Part shown: positions 22,022 to 58,500 of the stretch, piece by piece
How positions within the stretch are numbered: the stretch's first letter is position 1
How the letters are laid out: each line of letters begins with the position of its first letter
Assembly: GCF_900496995.4 (NCBI RefSeq)
Contig: NC_044014.1
Span: forward strand, 15,030,501-15,094,500
DNA: 64,000 bases
Direction of reading: 5' to 3'
DNA from: Aquila chrysaetos chrysaetos
Lineage: Eukaryota; Chordata; Aves; Accipitriformes; Accipitridae
The notes under the pieces: model-generated
The model's input: the letters and a program-made list of their open reading frames with translations, nothing else
What the model was told of the DNA's origin: nothing
Database searches by the model: none
Program-made: the position numbers and the translations under genes

Positions 22022-22152
22022 AAAGCAAAGCTACAGTAAATTTTCTTGCAGTCTTACAGCAGGCTTTCATATTACCAGTAGGACTCGCATGCATGGATTG
22101 CAGTCACACACACACGCTCACAGACATTATACAGTAGCCAGTTGCCACCATT

Positions 22153-22198
22153 AAAAAAAAAAAAAAAAAAAAGAGAGAGAGAGAGAAAGAAAAAGAGA
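22153..22198. repeat. A20 run followed by GA repeats
   Basis: Twenty A are followed by a (GA)n and A/G-rich stretch on the plus strand. In the WBP1L transcript this would be a pyrimidine-rich tract in the 3' UTR. Confidence 0.85.
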
Positions 22199-23378
22199 AC
22201 AGACATTCATTTCTTTAAAGTGGTCAACATTAGAATCGCACCAAACTTTTGGATCAAAAAAAAAAAAAAAAAAAATACTGCACAGGTCTTCCACATCTAC
22301 ATGGTAAGTCATCCCTTTGCAATGGACGGAGCTCTCGTCTCCATTTGTTCAACATGCATCGCTGAAGCTTGAAGGCACGCTGGCCAAAGAGAGCCCTGTT
22401 CTTTTTTTGTCATCTTAACTCAAGTGTGCTGCTCTCAGGGTACAAAAAAAGGAAAAAAATAAAGCCAAGCCCTTTTGCAGCACACCGGGAGAAGGTCATT
22501 CGGAGACCACAGTACTTGGAAGGCAGCCCAGCTGCCTGGATTCTACTTCTAACTGTGCTCTTAGAGGCATTGAAGGAATACATTTGTCTTTAAAAATGAC
22601 ATATAAAGGCAAACTTCTGCAAACCCTTTATTTTCAAACTGCTTATGGTAGACTAACACTCCTTCTGGAAGAAACTGGTCCTTCAGTCACCAGCTTCAAG
22701 TGGGAAATTTCCTACCTGCTGTCTTAAACACTGAAGCACCAGAGATTATAGGGCTGATGTGTTCAGGCATTCATCAGCTTCAGGAAAACTTAACACCAAA
22801 AAAAAACCAAAAAACAACAAAACCAAACCCCAAACAGACAAACAAAAAAACCCCCACCAAACTAAAATGAAAATAAATCCCCAATGCCTCAAGAGCACTA
22901 TATCAAACCAGAACTCTTGGGCTACTGACTGCCGGCCCTGTCAGAAGCTGCTTGCTTCTGGGAAGACACCTGGAGGTTGAAGCCTTACGGTGATTTTGCA
23001 TCCTCCCAGGGTGAGATTTGCTGAGCTTTACTGATTGCGAGATAAAGCAGTGTTTCAGGAAACTAAAACCAACAAACTCATAATAACCATCACCAAAATC
23101 ACCATTGGGAAAATTCCATTTGTTAGAAGGTCTCATTGAGAAACATCAGTCCCTGCCCCGCAGAGCAGGATGGACACGATTAACAAAACCCAGAGCGACC
23201 CATCCCCTGCAAGCCGGGCCTTCGAGGACTAGTCCACGAATTATATTGGAGGGGAGAAAGAAAAATAAACTAAAAAAAGAAGATTGTATCACCTTTTCCT
23301 CCTGTTAAAGTTTTAATCCTCTTATTCCACTTTTATTTCTTTGTATTTTCCCCCGATTCTCCCTTTCACTCTGCGACC

Positions 23379-46824
<23,446 letters not shown>

Positions 46825-47004
46825 TCTGCAGGCTCATCCTCCGCACCAGCACATGGGAAACCAGGGATTTAAAGCCCCACAGCGACCATTTCCTCATCTG
46901 CTGTGGGCAGCCCGCTCCTCCGATCCTATTTAAACCAGGGCTTCCTCGGCTGGGAATGCAAAGTAAACAGGGTCCTGGGACACTGCACGCACTCACTGGC
47001 TCCC

Positions 47005-47030
47005 CCTCCTCCTCCTCCTCCTCCTCCTCC
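47005..47030. repeat. (CCT)8 trinucleotide repeat
   Basis: Uninterrupted CCT triplets on the plus strand, which is (AGG)n on the WBP1L sense strand, about 180 bp upstream of the WBP1L start codon. Confidence 0.9.
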
Positions 47031-47120
47031 CCCTCCCCGTGACATATCTCAGACGCAGCCCAGCCGGGGTGTTTGCAAGAGGGAAATGACATCAGGTCGG
47101 GCAGTTCTGAAAAAAATAAC

Positions 47121-47121
<1 letters not shown>

Positions 47122-47154
<33 letters not shown>
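47122..47154. repeat. A33 homopolymer run
   Basis: Thirty-three A on the plus strand, the longest homopolymer in the window, about 300 bp upstream of the WBP1L start codon. Confidence 0.92.
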
Positions 47155-47155
<1 letters not shown>

Positions 47156-49203
47156 CCCTGAACCTTAAGACAGCTGCTGGGTAACACCAGGCAGCTTGCT
47201 GCAAACGGGAGCTGCGTGCAGCTGGGCAGCGCTGCCTGTGCGGACCCTGGCAGGGAGCCGTGGAGGAGCAGAAGCGCTCTCCTCCCTGCTAACTGGATGC
47301 CGCAAGTGGAGGGGAATCTATTAAAAACGTTGGCAAGAGCCGACAGCTCCTCAGTCGTGATTAAACCTCGCTAAGCAAAAATAGACATTTAATCTATTTT
47401 TGAGGAGAAAGCTAAGTTTGATGCTGCTTGCTGAACTGCACTGGAGCCCTAGGAGCAACCACCATCGCTTCTCCGAGTACCTCCAGACCCCGGCCAGGGA
47501 CCTGGGTAAAGCCTTCACAGAGCCAAAGCACTCCCATGCCTTCTTCTGCCTACCACCATGGCTCCATTTTTTCTGAGCACTGTTCAACCCTCAGCCTCCC
47601 CAGACAACAGCCATCCCACTAAAGAAACAGCAACAACTCCCCTGATTTCAGCAGGATCAGGACCGGGCCTCCCCAGGATCAGACAGGTGATGGGAAGACA
47701 TTTTAATCCACCTCTCCCCAAGGAAAACGTGACTAGCCCTGACAGAAGGTTTCCCATTCTACTTGAGCTCATTTCAGATTTTCATGCCAAGGGGCAATTA
47801 AGCCTTATAAACAAATTTATCATCTGGTGCCCAGGATGGCATGTCTTGTTTGTCCTCTCCTAAGCAAGGAGTACAGCAAGTTCCACAGCCGTGTAGGAGA
47901 TGACACTGCAGAAGGTAATCTAAATTTAACTCCCTTTTCTACCTCCACTTTGAAAGTTCAGCAACCTCTTTTTTTCCTGCTTCTCTTTAATCAGCAGCTG
48001 TCCTCGTCTGTCGGGGGGGACTGGGACACCACCGCCACTCCCACATGCCCCAGCAGCAGCTCCACGGGTATTTGACAGAGGGGCAACTCCTGTTGCTTTT
48101 GGCCTCTGGCTTTTGGAGCCTGACACGTTAAAATATTTGGCGAGGGAAAGAATATATTTTTTTTCCATAGAGAGTTGACCGAATCCCTTTTTTAGTAGCA
48201 GTTTTAACAATAATTTTAGGACTTCAGAAGAGAGAGAGAGAAACCACATATAATTCTTACAGATGCTACTTTGCAACAGCAGGGAAAAAAAAAAGGGAAA
48301 GGAAAAAAAAAACCAACACAGAACAGACCTCCCCCCCGCTCCTGACAGCCAGATAGCTTGCAGCAGTGTCAGAAAAAGACACCCATTTTCCACATGCCAA
48401 AACCCCTCAGTGACCGCTGTTGCTGCCTCCTCCCTGCCCAGCCCAGGGTTGTTTCCCAAATGAGAACCCCACTGTGGGTGTCCTCTACACGATTAGGCTG
48501 TGAGACTATACACAAGTATTACTTGTTTTTACACCAACTTAAAGCCACCATATAAACTTGCCATTTAAGGTAAGCACATCTCTGTTTTTCGTAAGAGAAA
48601 ACAGGCACATAAGTAATTTCCTGGAGGATACAAAACATCAGCATTAACTAGCATCAGCCAGGCAACGGGATTTTCCAGCTTTTGTGCTTTTGGATCAAAC
48701 TCTCAACCTTTGCTTTTCCAATTCTATGGACAAACAGCAGTGATATAAAAGGGCAGCTTTCTGTTTTAATAATCTGTTCTGTGGCCTCACGCTGTCCTTT
48801 GAAATACTGATTTTGGCTGTTGCTATCCAGAGCCCTGGACTAGGCAGATCCCAGGGCTGAGCCAATGCAGCAATTTCTAAATCCCTACTGTCAGAAAGAA
48901 TCTAACTTTAACCACCCGCCTCTCCCCCAGCACATACTCAAAAGGCGAAGTGTCATTCCAGATCTAAGACAAGTTGTGAAGGACTATCAAAGGCAGTAAC
49001 TTAGTGGAAAAGCAAAAGCATCCTAATTTACATGTGAATTTAGCAATCCTGGAAAGACTGACACAAAAAAGGTGGTTTGCAAGAGGCATTACCACATTTG
49101 ACTGCGGCAGCCACCCTCTCTTGCAGTCTCTGAGTGACAGCGGCCAGTAACACGCTCCACAAACTCTGCTGTAGGTGACTATGGAAAAAACCCTGAAGGG
49201 GGC

Positions 49204-49228
49204 AAAAAAAAAAAAAAAAAAAAAAAAA
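49204..49228. repeat. A25 homopolymer run
   Basis: Twenty-five A on the plus strand in noncoding DNA. I identified no retroelement body next to it. Confidence 0.9.
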
Positions 49229-52200
49229 GCTGGACAAGTTAGCTCATACCCTTATAATACCTTAATCAATACACTTAGAGCCTTTTCAAAACACCTAGGT
49301 TCTCCTAATCATTGCAATTTCTTTGGATATTCCAACTGGTACTATTTTACGCCCTCCTCTTTTTTTTAAGTTCTTGCCTCAATACTTTGTCTTGTGGCAA
49401 TGAGTTTCTTAGTGGTTGTGAACAAATAGTTCCTTTCATCAGGAGTGAATTCACTACCTTCTAATCTGACTTTCATATTATTAGCAGGTGGGAACAGAAG
49501 TCCCCATCCATCTTCTCACCCATTCATTACTCTGTACCTGTTAGCTATCTTCTTATAAAAGATATCAATCTTCCCTATCCTCTTAACGTAAAATCTTTTC
49601 CCAAAGCCTTCACCTGCTTATTGTCCATTTCCAAAACCTTTCTAATTTTCTACTGCTCTCCACTTGGGGGAAACCAGAGCTGAAATAATAATTATTTTAA
49701 TGAAAGCAAGAGCAGCTCTAAGGCAGGCTCAGCATGGGTCTCACCTCCTTTATATGAACCTGGAGTTTAACATCTGCAAAAGCCACCCATCTATGACACA
49801 AGAGTGTGTCTATCCAAGCTATCAACCAACAGAGCAAACACAAGTTTTTAAAGTTTGTCTGTAGATGAATCTCTTGAGGGCTCTGAAAAGTCAAGGCTAA
49901 TGTCAGGACAGATTATGGGATCTACATTATTTTGAAAATTTGCCTGTTTAGGCAGCCACCAAGCATCCTTTTTTGGCATGTCAGTGTGGATCCCACTACA
50001 GGATAACGGCGAGCAAGTTTCTTTTGAAAAAGAGGGAATAAAGACCTCTAGGCTTTATCAGTCCGTAATACTGCTTTCCTGAACATGCCATCTGCCCCAA
50101 ACATGGATGTCAAGCAAAGGATGCTGCTTGACATCTTCACAAGCCTAACACACTGTGCCTCGTGACCTCAGATATTAGCATGCAACTGAAGTAGATGACG
50201 GAGGTTGTTTGGGCCATTTTAAAGTTGCTTTCCGTGTTTGATGGGAGATACTTGCAAGCAGGTTTAGTAACCCAGCAAGAATCAATCTTGATACCCCCTG
50301 AGGAAACAGCTTGACCTTTAGATGATCCAGTTATGACAACACTATTGGAACAAAAATTGAAGTTGCCCAGCTCAAATCTGTCAGGCTTGAAGCACAAGGC
50401 TACTCTCAGTTGCTCCATTGTTAGAGTCCTAGGCAGGGAGAAGTTTTGAACAGTAAATATGGGTGGTGTGTAATATCCCCTCAATTAAACCTTAATACCG
50501 TGGTTCTGCAGCTATATATATATATACAGATTGACCATAAAGTTGGAACAATTTTATCTAATGACTATTCCATTTGCCCCAGTGCACTCTGTTATTTTCA
50601 TGTCGGTAACAGGAGCATCCCTGGAGCATCAGCTATCCATTTTCATTAGTCAGCCCACAGCCCTGAGTGCTAGAACTGAGACTATACAAGTCTGCCAGGC
50701 ACTCGAAATAAAGTGTGAAAGAAGCAACCTGAATGAGGGTGACTTTATCTTTGCCCATCCTGGAGGTGGCTCTGGGAATAAAGAAAAAAGGGAAAGAAAC
50801 ATACAGAAAGGCATAAAACCAGATCTGTTTCTCTAGAATAAGACAACATCCAGGAACAACCAAGCTCTATCTGCCTTGACAGCAAATGTTCTGAAGGAGC
50901 TTGTTTGCTAGCAAAACCAATCTCCATTGGGAGATCACCAATGCTGGAACAGCAATGCAATGCTAGATCTGCCTGGAAACCATTTCTGGCTGGCCATCTG
51001 CCCGCAAAATCTGCCCACTTGTTGTCGATTCCTGAAGAGTGAAGGGCCACTTCCCTACCCTAACGGCACAATTACAAGAACACAATGACTTTCCAATATG
51101 AGGACCAGGTGCCCCGGGTTCACGTAACATATAGCATTGGCACTGCCTACAAAGAACGTCATCAACAAATTCCAGAGGACAAACAGGAACAGGTCAGTCT
51201 GATAATTTCCCAGTACCTACAGGACCGGGAGTATCGACTCTATTGCTTAGGGGACACATGGTCCAAAACAAACCTTTCAGACCCCTTGTGTCTAATACTA
51301 CTGTATTATTTAGGAGTGGGGTAAAGTGGGTCCCCCGATTTTTATGCAGTTCAACTACGAAACAAGGACACTGAAGTCACTTGCACTTACTGCTTTTCAG
51401 GCCAGACAGACTTAATCATTGTTAGAGAGAGCAAAGAATAACTGCAGGAAAAGACACCATACATGTTGGAACTGGCTTGTGAGCCAGTGCTGCAGCCAGT
51501 CTGCTGGATCAATAAATTTTAATGTGCAATGAAGCACAAGGGCTTGTAGTGGTTAGAATGTGTCCTTGGGCAGGTCCCTCTTCCCTGCAGCCTGTCACCA
51601 CTTCTGTCAGCCCAGTGGTTTAGAAGTGCAAGAAACTTTTGCAGCTTACTAAGTCAAGATAAGCAAATAGGGACAGTGCATTTCAACCTCAGTGCTGTCA
51701 CCTATCTTTTTCTCAGGGTAACTGGTTAACCAGGGAGGAAAAGACTGCGCACTTCAAAACATACTCAGTGTTGCAGAGAGTCCCAACGGCAACAACTCTT
51801 GCTTGATTCCAATCAAATCTTGATTCCAGTCGAATCCTGAACAGCAACTGTCAGCCAAGCAGGCAAGTGCAAACATGCGCCACATCCTCCACCTGAAAGC
51901 CACGCGTGAGCCCTGAACCAAAGTAGGGGGCATTGCAGAGGAAGCCACTACCCACTCTGTCACCTGGTATTTCAGCAGGAGCCTGTCCTCCTCTTCAGTT
52001 TTCATATGTGGGTGAAGAAATACCAACAGTAAAGCACTTTCCTTTGCGCTTTTGTAGAGCAAGCAATCCCTCCTTTGAAGCTGCTGTCTGTATTAAGCTA
52101 TCATAAGAAGGGTACTCAAGAAAGGGCAGGGAGTGGACAAGGGGTGGATGTGGAAGGGATACCCAAGAGGAGTCCACTCCAACACCCATCTGACAGAAGA

Positions 52201-53394
52201 GACAAGAGAGGCCACATCCAGGCCGTTCCAGACACTCCTACTCACTCTGCTGTTTAGCTGATGGGAGAGTGGTGGCAATGAAAAGTCCAGACTCCTTCTC
52301 TGAGACCAAAATAGTTTTTGCTAAGTGTAGCTTGAAATTTCCAGCCCTCAGTGACATTGTTTCCCACTGCTTTTTCCCCAAGGAGAAGAAAATGATAGCC
52401 ACAGGACCGGCACGCTTTTCTTCACAGCAAGAGTTGTAGCCAAGCCAATGTAATTGTAACACCAAAGACTATTTGCATCATCTATTTTGTATGACCACCG
52501 TTTCAATACCCAGGCCTGCCATTCAGGCCCAGAAGTCTTAAAAAGCTTTAAAGTCCTTCACCACTGAGGCAGAGGGGGACTAAGGAGTTGAAATTGCCCT
52601 ACTGAGAAGTGACACTAAGTACTTCAGTGCACATAGGATTGATTCTGCCTCTTTAGCATTCCCACGTTTTCGGCACCAATGTCAGGCTTCAGTTTTCGTC
52701 TGGAGTGGGTAATGAAGTCATTGGAAAGCCTACTCAGCTTTCTCTGAGCCTGCTGGCAGGGGGAGAAGGAGGAGGGAGGGGGGAGTTCAGCTGTTAAACA
52801 TTTGACAAGACTGTCTCCAGGAGGGCTAGTGTGTCCGGGGTGGTACAGGGACACTAGCCTGGCTCCTTGCTTTTTGGCACTACAGCTCTTGTTTTCCTTA
52901 TGTCCGTGTACACAAACAGGACCTTTGGTAACGGCTCAAGAGAAGATGATCTGCTCTAGACAGGGAAGAAGGCAGAGCCTGCAGACAGTAACAGGATCCC
53001 CCATACATGGAATCAAGACGCTAAGCGTCTGTTCTAGTTTCAGAGTCTTGCACCATGTGGGTACCAAAAATACAGCCTGTGTGTGTCCTTTGGTCACATC
53101 ATCATAGGAGACAGCATTGTTCCAAAGCTGCTTACCAGCACAACCTTGATGGAGATCTTAGATGCCCTACTCTTAGAAGTGCTATTTGTTTTCTCTCCAA
53201 ATGACAGCAACTCACTATTTTTAGTGTTCATCTCATGTCTGCTTGGCACTTCCCTTGGGCCTTACCCTTGTTTCACAGTGTTGGTGCCAGCTCCCACGAA
53301 GCGTTTTTTTGGTGCCAGAGGGGCTGATGCCAAGTCTGTCTGTCTTGATGCCAAAATGGCAGCTGGCTTTATTGTTGAGACAGGATTTGCCAAA

Positions 53395-53424
53395 GCTAAC
53401 AGCACTAGTGCTAACAGCACTAGT
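53395..53424. repeat. 15-bp tandem duplication (gctaacagcactagt)
   Basis: Two copies lie head to tail and are followed by a partial third (gct). It lies inside a short open frame that I do not accept as a gene. Confidence 0.8.
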
Positions 53425-56400
53425 GCTGGGGTGAGTAGCATTGATTTTAAGGCTTTCTTCCTCCTTACTCTTCTATTGCGTCTAGATTTCATGGGATAAT
53501 GCTGCTCCAAATGACCTTCTGGGGTCCTAGAAGACGGATTTTTCATCAGGGTCTAAGGCAGCAGTCAGTCTTAACTCAGAGGTCCTCAAAGAGAAGGATA
53601 CTTATATACATGGAGCAATTATCTGGGATGCAGCACTGCCACTGTGGGGCCCAACTACACAGGACCAAGCCCCGCTACAGATCAGGCAGGGTTTGATCTC
53701 TTGATCTCTCTCAGCCTGCAAATGTGTTTAAAAGGAATCTACCACAAAAACAGAGAACCCGCTGAAGACAAGGGCAGTTACATGGCATTTCATCACCAAG
53801 ATATACCCAAGACAGAAGTCTGGAGCTGGAGAGGAGGGTCAGGGACCAGCCAAATTGCATCACATTACCATGACCAAGACGACAAAACCCAAGAAAGGTC
53901 ATGGCCATTTGCACTCTCACAACTGCCACTCTGTGAAATGCTACCATTCAGATAAAATCCAGTCTCGCACATGAGGCACAGGCATGTTGACCGTGGGAAA
54001 CACCCACAGAGCTGTGAATAGATAGCACGTGATAGGTAATCACACATGTACAGAAGCATGTAATCTGAAGTAATGGTATCCCGGCAAATTAGGAGTATTT
54101 TGATGTTAACCTCTGCTACTTTTCTTATAAACCTAAAAACCACGCCTTGTTCAGAAATAGCGGTGTCAAATGGGCATCCAATCGCCCAAAGATGCTCAGC
54201 TCTTTCTTCAGGAACGGTGCAGTTAGTTAACCTGTCAAGAGGTAGACAATTGGTTAAAATGGCTTTCTCATCATGTAAGACTTCGCTGAGGGATCTGTTA
54301 TGCATACAGCCTGGTCAGATCTTTCTGAAGTTTGTTGATCTTTTCTGAACTTAAGTTTACATCTTGAACAAATTTAGAAAAAGCCCTCAAAATCCCAGCA
54401 GTCTTGTTTTCCTCAGCTCATTTTACAAGAAAGAGGTTCTTTTATTGAGTTCTGAGAATTAAGTTTCTGTTTCCAGCAGAACACCACTTCTATATGGCCC
54501 GTACCCTTCTTGAGAGAAACAGATTTTCTGGGAAGTCCTTTAGGAAAAAAGAGACATCAGCAGCTGCCTCTTTCCAAGCACCCTGCTGGATATTATGGTT
54601 CGATGTTATACAGCAGAGCAATATCGCATAGGTTATGCTGAGGCAAAGAAACGTCCTCAAACTGCCCTATATACGTACAGCCTCAAGCACTTTCCTACTA
54701 TTATCCCCTGGACTTTACACTCCAGGCCCTGCCATGGCACCTACATCCCCATAGGTGGGTTCTGGGTTGCACAGATGACTGGGTTTGTGGTACACAAACC
54801 ACAAACAACTGGTTTAACCAAGCCTTCTTCCTCTTAGAAAATACACGTGGATCACAATGTGGCACTCCCAAAATTAAAGGTCTGTCAATTAACCCAACGG
54901 GCTGTACAGTACCTAGAGTTTTACAGGATTTCTGTTATCTAGCAGTAAAGCAAACTCATCTGAACTGCTACAGGTAGGCTGAGGCTCATAGTTTGTGGTT
55001 AGAGCCTGGCACAAATATAAGGAAAGCCCTTCCACATGGCATGGTCTGACTAGCAAAAAGACAGGAAGACTTCTCCTTTTCCAAAATGAAGAGCACTAAA
55101 GATCATGTACATATATCTTCACATAACCAAAGTGAAGAATTAAAGAAAACCACAAGTTTAACTATTAAGAAAGCTCAATACCACAAGCATTTACAAGATC
55201 ACAGCACAACAGTATTAAAGACATCACTTTTAAATCACTAGACAAAACTCTAAGAGCACTATGAGATCTTAACCTCCATGGTTAAAAACTTCTTTAAACA
55301 TGCAACTTTAGGGAAAACCACTTCAGAAAGCCTCATCTTAAACACAAGCTCGTCTTTTCTAATTTCAGTTACCATGTTGCTTAGGATTTCTCCAAGTACT
55401 TGGAAGAAAAACATGAACTCATCTCTATTTTGAAATGATGAGTAAACAAATATAAGGAATAAACAAACCAGCACAGCATATGGTTAAGTGCAGTTTCAAG
55501 CTGAGTTTACCCATGTCTGTGAAACAGCAGGAAATATCAAGACCTTAAAGCGTACTCTCTCTCCTGTTGTAGTACTGGTTCTGCTTTGGCCCATGTCTTT
55601 ACCAGGAAGACAAGAAAAGCTCCCCAAAGGGCCACACACTTTGTTGCTCTGGTGACCAGAGAGGAGAGTTTTTGGGATTGCCTCAAACAGGAGAGCCCTC
55701 AGAAAGCATGATCTACACAAAGCAGAGAGCTCACAAATGTAGGTTTCCAGGTACAAATAAAGTTGGTTTGATCCAAGCATATAGGACAAAAAATTCAATG
55801 CCTCCCATCACCAGCTCCTCATCCTGCTCCATTTTCCCTCTCTGCAGCTATTTTCCCTAACCGTAAAACGGGGAGAGTGCCAGAAAGTTGTTTGAGATAT
55901 TACAACCATTGGACTCTAAATACAACTAATTGTTATTCCTTCTATGCCTAGCAGAACTGCCACCGGTTACCCAAATATTTCCTGTTGGGCTCAGCTCATC
56001 TGGAGGCCACCCCTGGGACAGCCAGCAGTTACGTAAGGAACAGGCGGCTGGGAGGAAGCAATGTCCGAGTGTCATGTTTCAGCATCAGCCATGGCATTAC
56101 GCAGTTTGCACTTTGCTTAAGCATTAAAAGCACTGGTGGCATCTAGAATCACAGCCAGTTTCTAAATTTCAGTGACACACCTGCAGGCCAGGTGGTTTTG
56201 CCATTCCAAGGGCAGATACCTTCAACAGCCCACCGTCTTGCTCCCCCACCTTCGTTGGTATCTGCAGGGTTTCCCCCTTAGGTATATGGGCCATGTGCTC
56301 CCCTTGTGTGCATAAGCATGCTTTATTTCTTATAGTTCAATGCCCAATAATTAAAAACTCATTTCAGCTTTATCTTGGGAAGAAATGCTGATCACCATAA

Positions 56401-56833
56401 CCTGCCTTTATGGGTATTATCTTATCCCAACTGCTATAATTTCCATTAGTGCTTGTTATTCCACTGGCAGATAAAGCAAACACTCCCCTGGCTGTAGCAG
56501 GGCTGAAGGAGTACAGGGTGACCCGTGCTGCTTTACCTCTTTCACACATTTCTCTGCAGCAAGGTTGCAGGCTACGGAAAAGAGAGAAGGCTAAGCACTT
56601 GCTTTCTTCTTGCTAAAGTCTGGCTTCCAGACATGCATTTGCTCTAGATCACATTACCAGTGGCCTCTTACTCCTGCAACCATTGTTTTCTTTTAAATTC
56701 TCCCATAGCATAAACCAAATAGTCCATATGCATCTGTGTAAAAAAAACAAATCAAAACCTGATTGACATCCTACCTTTTTACAGGAAGGTAATTGGTGCT
56801 AATTAGCATGACTGCAGTAAAACAGTAAATCTT

Positions 56834-56876
56834 AAAAAAAAAAAAAAAAAAAAAAACCAAAAGCCCCCCCCCCCCC
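56834..56876. repeat. A23 run followed by a C13 run
   Basis: Twenty-three A, a short spacer (ccaaaag) and then thirteen C on the plus strand. Noncoding. Confidence 0.9.
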
Positions 56877-57429
56877 AAACTGTCAGAAGCCAGTTATTTT
56901 CTTATTCTTCAAAAGAAGAACAATATACATGTCATCCTCAGCACTCAGAAAGCTCAGACCTGTGGCTGACTGTTGAATGAAGAAACTCTAAGGAAATATT
57001 TTCAGTTTTTAGAAATCGTAACTTCTGACACATCATAGGCTCCTACAGTAGTATTTTTCCCCTGAAGCAGGTAGTTTGGGGAGTAGGAATTCTGAACATC
57101 TCCTTTGGAAAACCAGGACCAACCCTCCTTTCCTGGAAACAAGCGAGAAAACTGCCCACCAATTTCATCACAGAGACCCAGTCTGCACCTTGTAAAGTCA
57201 TCAGACCATTGAAAGAGACATCTTCCAGGTAAACATACATAAAGAACTTAGGGACAGACAGCAACATTTGTGAGCAGGATTTAATTACAGATTTAATTAC
57301 AGACTGGCCATTGGACTGCCCTCCTTTCAGCACTTGTTCCTTAACACAGGCTTCAAACGTCAGGGCTGTTTGAAAATGAAAGATGCAAACCCAGAGGCTC
57401 CAGGCTGAAAGGCTTCTCAAGAAGTCACC

Positions 57430-58500
57430 CTGTCAAACTGCTCTAGGAACAATTCACTGCACCCAAAGCGTCAACATTTCTCTAACCTATTCTTAAGGTG
57501 ACTGCAATCACTACTGTTCCCACCGCTTCAACAGGCAACGTGCTCCTGTGCTCGATGTTATTCAAAAATGAGGATGTTCTTTCCCATTAACATTTATTCA
57601 GGCTTTAGTGCAAGATAAGGCAGTAACTTCTTCTTCTCCACTAAAAACAAGACAACTAATCACAGTCATCTTCTTAACTTAGCTCACCTGGAAAATTGTT
57701 CCATTCCTCTATAAGCTCCTTTCAGAAGACAAAAGTCTTTTCTTCATAAACTACAAGGATTAAATCATAGTTGTACTGCTTTTCTCAGTCTGCAACTTAA
57801 ACCCATCTTAAAATGTGGGATCCAAAATGGTGAGTATCACTTACTAGCACGGAGTATTACCAAATACCTGTATAGGACACTTCTATTACCATATCATTAA
57901 AGATTTGGTGGATTTTTTTGCAACAACCACACTCAACTTCTGATACATCCCCAAATCCCAGACTCCCTCTATTTGACTTTCTCCATCCAATAAGTACTCT
58001 GCACTATTCCTTCAAGAAAAGTGAAACAGCTTCAGACTATTTCTTCAAGTTGCTCTACTGTCTTAAAAAAACATACACAATGCTCCATCTGCATCTCAAG
58101 TGCTTTCTCTTTGTCTGCCAAACTGTTGGCACAGAGGCAGAACAAACCCATCCAGGATCCCAGTCACCATCACAGACTACTCCTTAGCATATATTCCAGT
58201 CACTTAATGCACCCACTGCATTACTATTTAATCCTGAACACAGATCCCTACTCAGCAACCCATAACCAATGTGCTCCCTCACTCAGGTTGGGCTGTAAAA
58301 CATCCATTGAATCAACCAAATTAAATTTTTTTTCCCCTCATCAGGCTGTTCCTGATAAATCCACACTGCTTGTTTCCTGTTGCCTTAGAGATGTTTATAA
58401 AGCCTTCAAGGATTTATTCTAGCACTTTACTAGAGACTGAAGCACTTCACCATTTTCTAACTTTTCCTTCCTTATTCTTTTCCTTTTAATTTGACCCCTT
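57430..58500 (-). mobile_element. Old degraded CR1-type LINE fragment
   Basis: Read on the plus strand, several blocks match in order the reverse complement of the CR1 3' half as I know it: ctaacctattcttaa with aggcaacgtgctcctgtgct (57485-57560), an aatgtgggatccaaaatgg block with agcacggagtatt (57810-57865), ccacactcaacttctgatac (57927-57946), and ctgataaatccacactgc followed by gcactttactagagactgaa (58350-58445). Spacing is compressed relative to the consensus, so there are internal deletions. Divergence is high, and this looks far older than the fragment at 39.8 kb. Its sense strand is minus. No intact frame remains. Confidence 0.6.

Larger units (their letters stand above)
20851..23378 (-). 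other. WBP1L: Probable WBP1L 3' UTR and downstream flank
   Basis: Downstream of the WBP1L stop codon, and past about 20.85 kb, the composition shifts from GC-rich to AT-rich. The stretch holds A-runs at 22153-22172 (followed by GA repeats to about 22198) and 22256-22275. WBP1L has a long 3' UTR in mammals, so much of this is probably transcribed. No open frame here resembles a protein. The exact end of the transcript is not visible. Confidence 0.5.
46825..47160 (-). promoter_or_regulatory. WBP1L: Putative promoter and 5' UTR of the short WBP1L isoform
   Basis: This is the sequence upstream of the MPFLLGLRQ exon. It holds (CCT)8 at 47005-47030 and an A33 run at 47122-47154 on the plus strand, which read as a GGA-rich block and a T33 run on the sense strand. 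GC content rises locally around 46.75-47.05 kb and 47.2-47.3 kb without a strong CpG island. No TATA box at a convincing distance was seen. Assignment rests on position and on the human isoform with the same first residues. Confidence 0.45.
47161..57420. other. AT-rich DNA upstream of WBP1L exon 1, no gene recognised
   Basis: No exon of a known family was found on either strand. It contains an A25 run (49204-49228), a short TA repeat near 50513 and a 15-bp duplication at about 53395-53424. Open frames here are short and lack context. If the longer WBP1L isoform exists in this species, this would be part of its first intron. Confidence 0.5.

Noticed and set aside
22140-22290. A-rich tracts considered as processed-pseudogene or SINE tails
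   Set aside because: They lie in the probable WBP1L 3' UTR with no adjacent element and appear to be simple expansions.
53083-53546. Opposed open frames (138 codons plus, 94 codons minus), considered as a processed pseudogene
   Set aside because: I could not tie either translation to a parent gene, and there is no poly(A) tail or target-site duplication in place. The 15-bp duplication inside keeps frame and partly explains the length.
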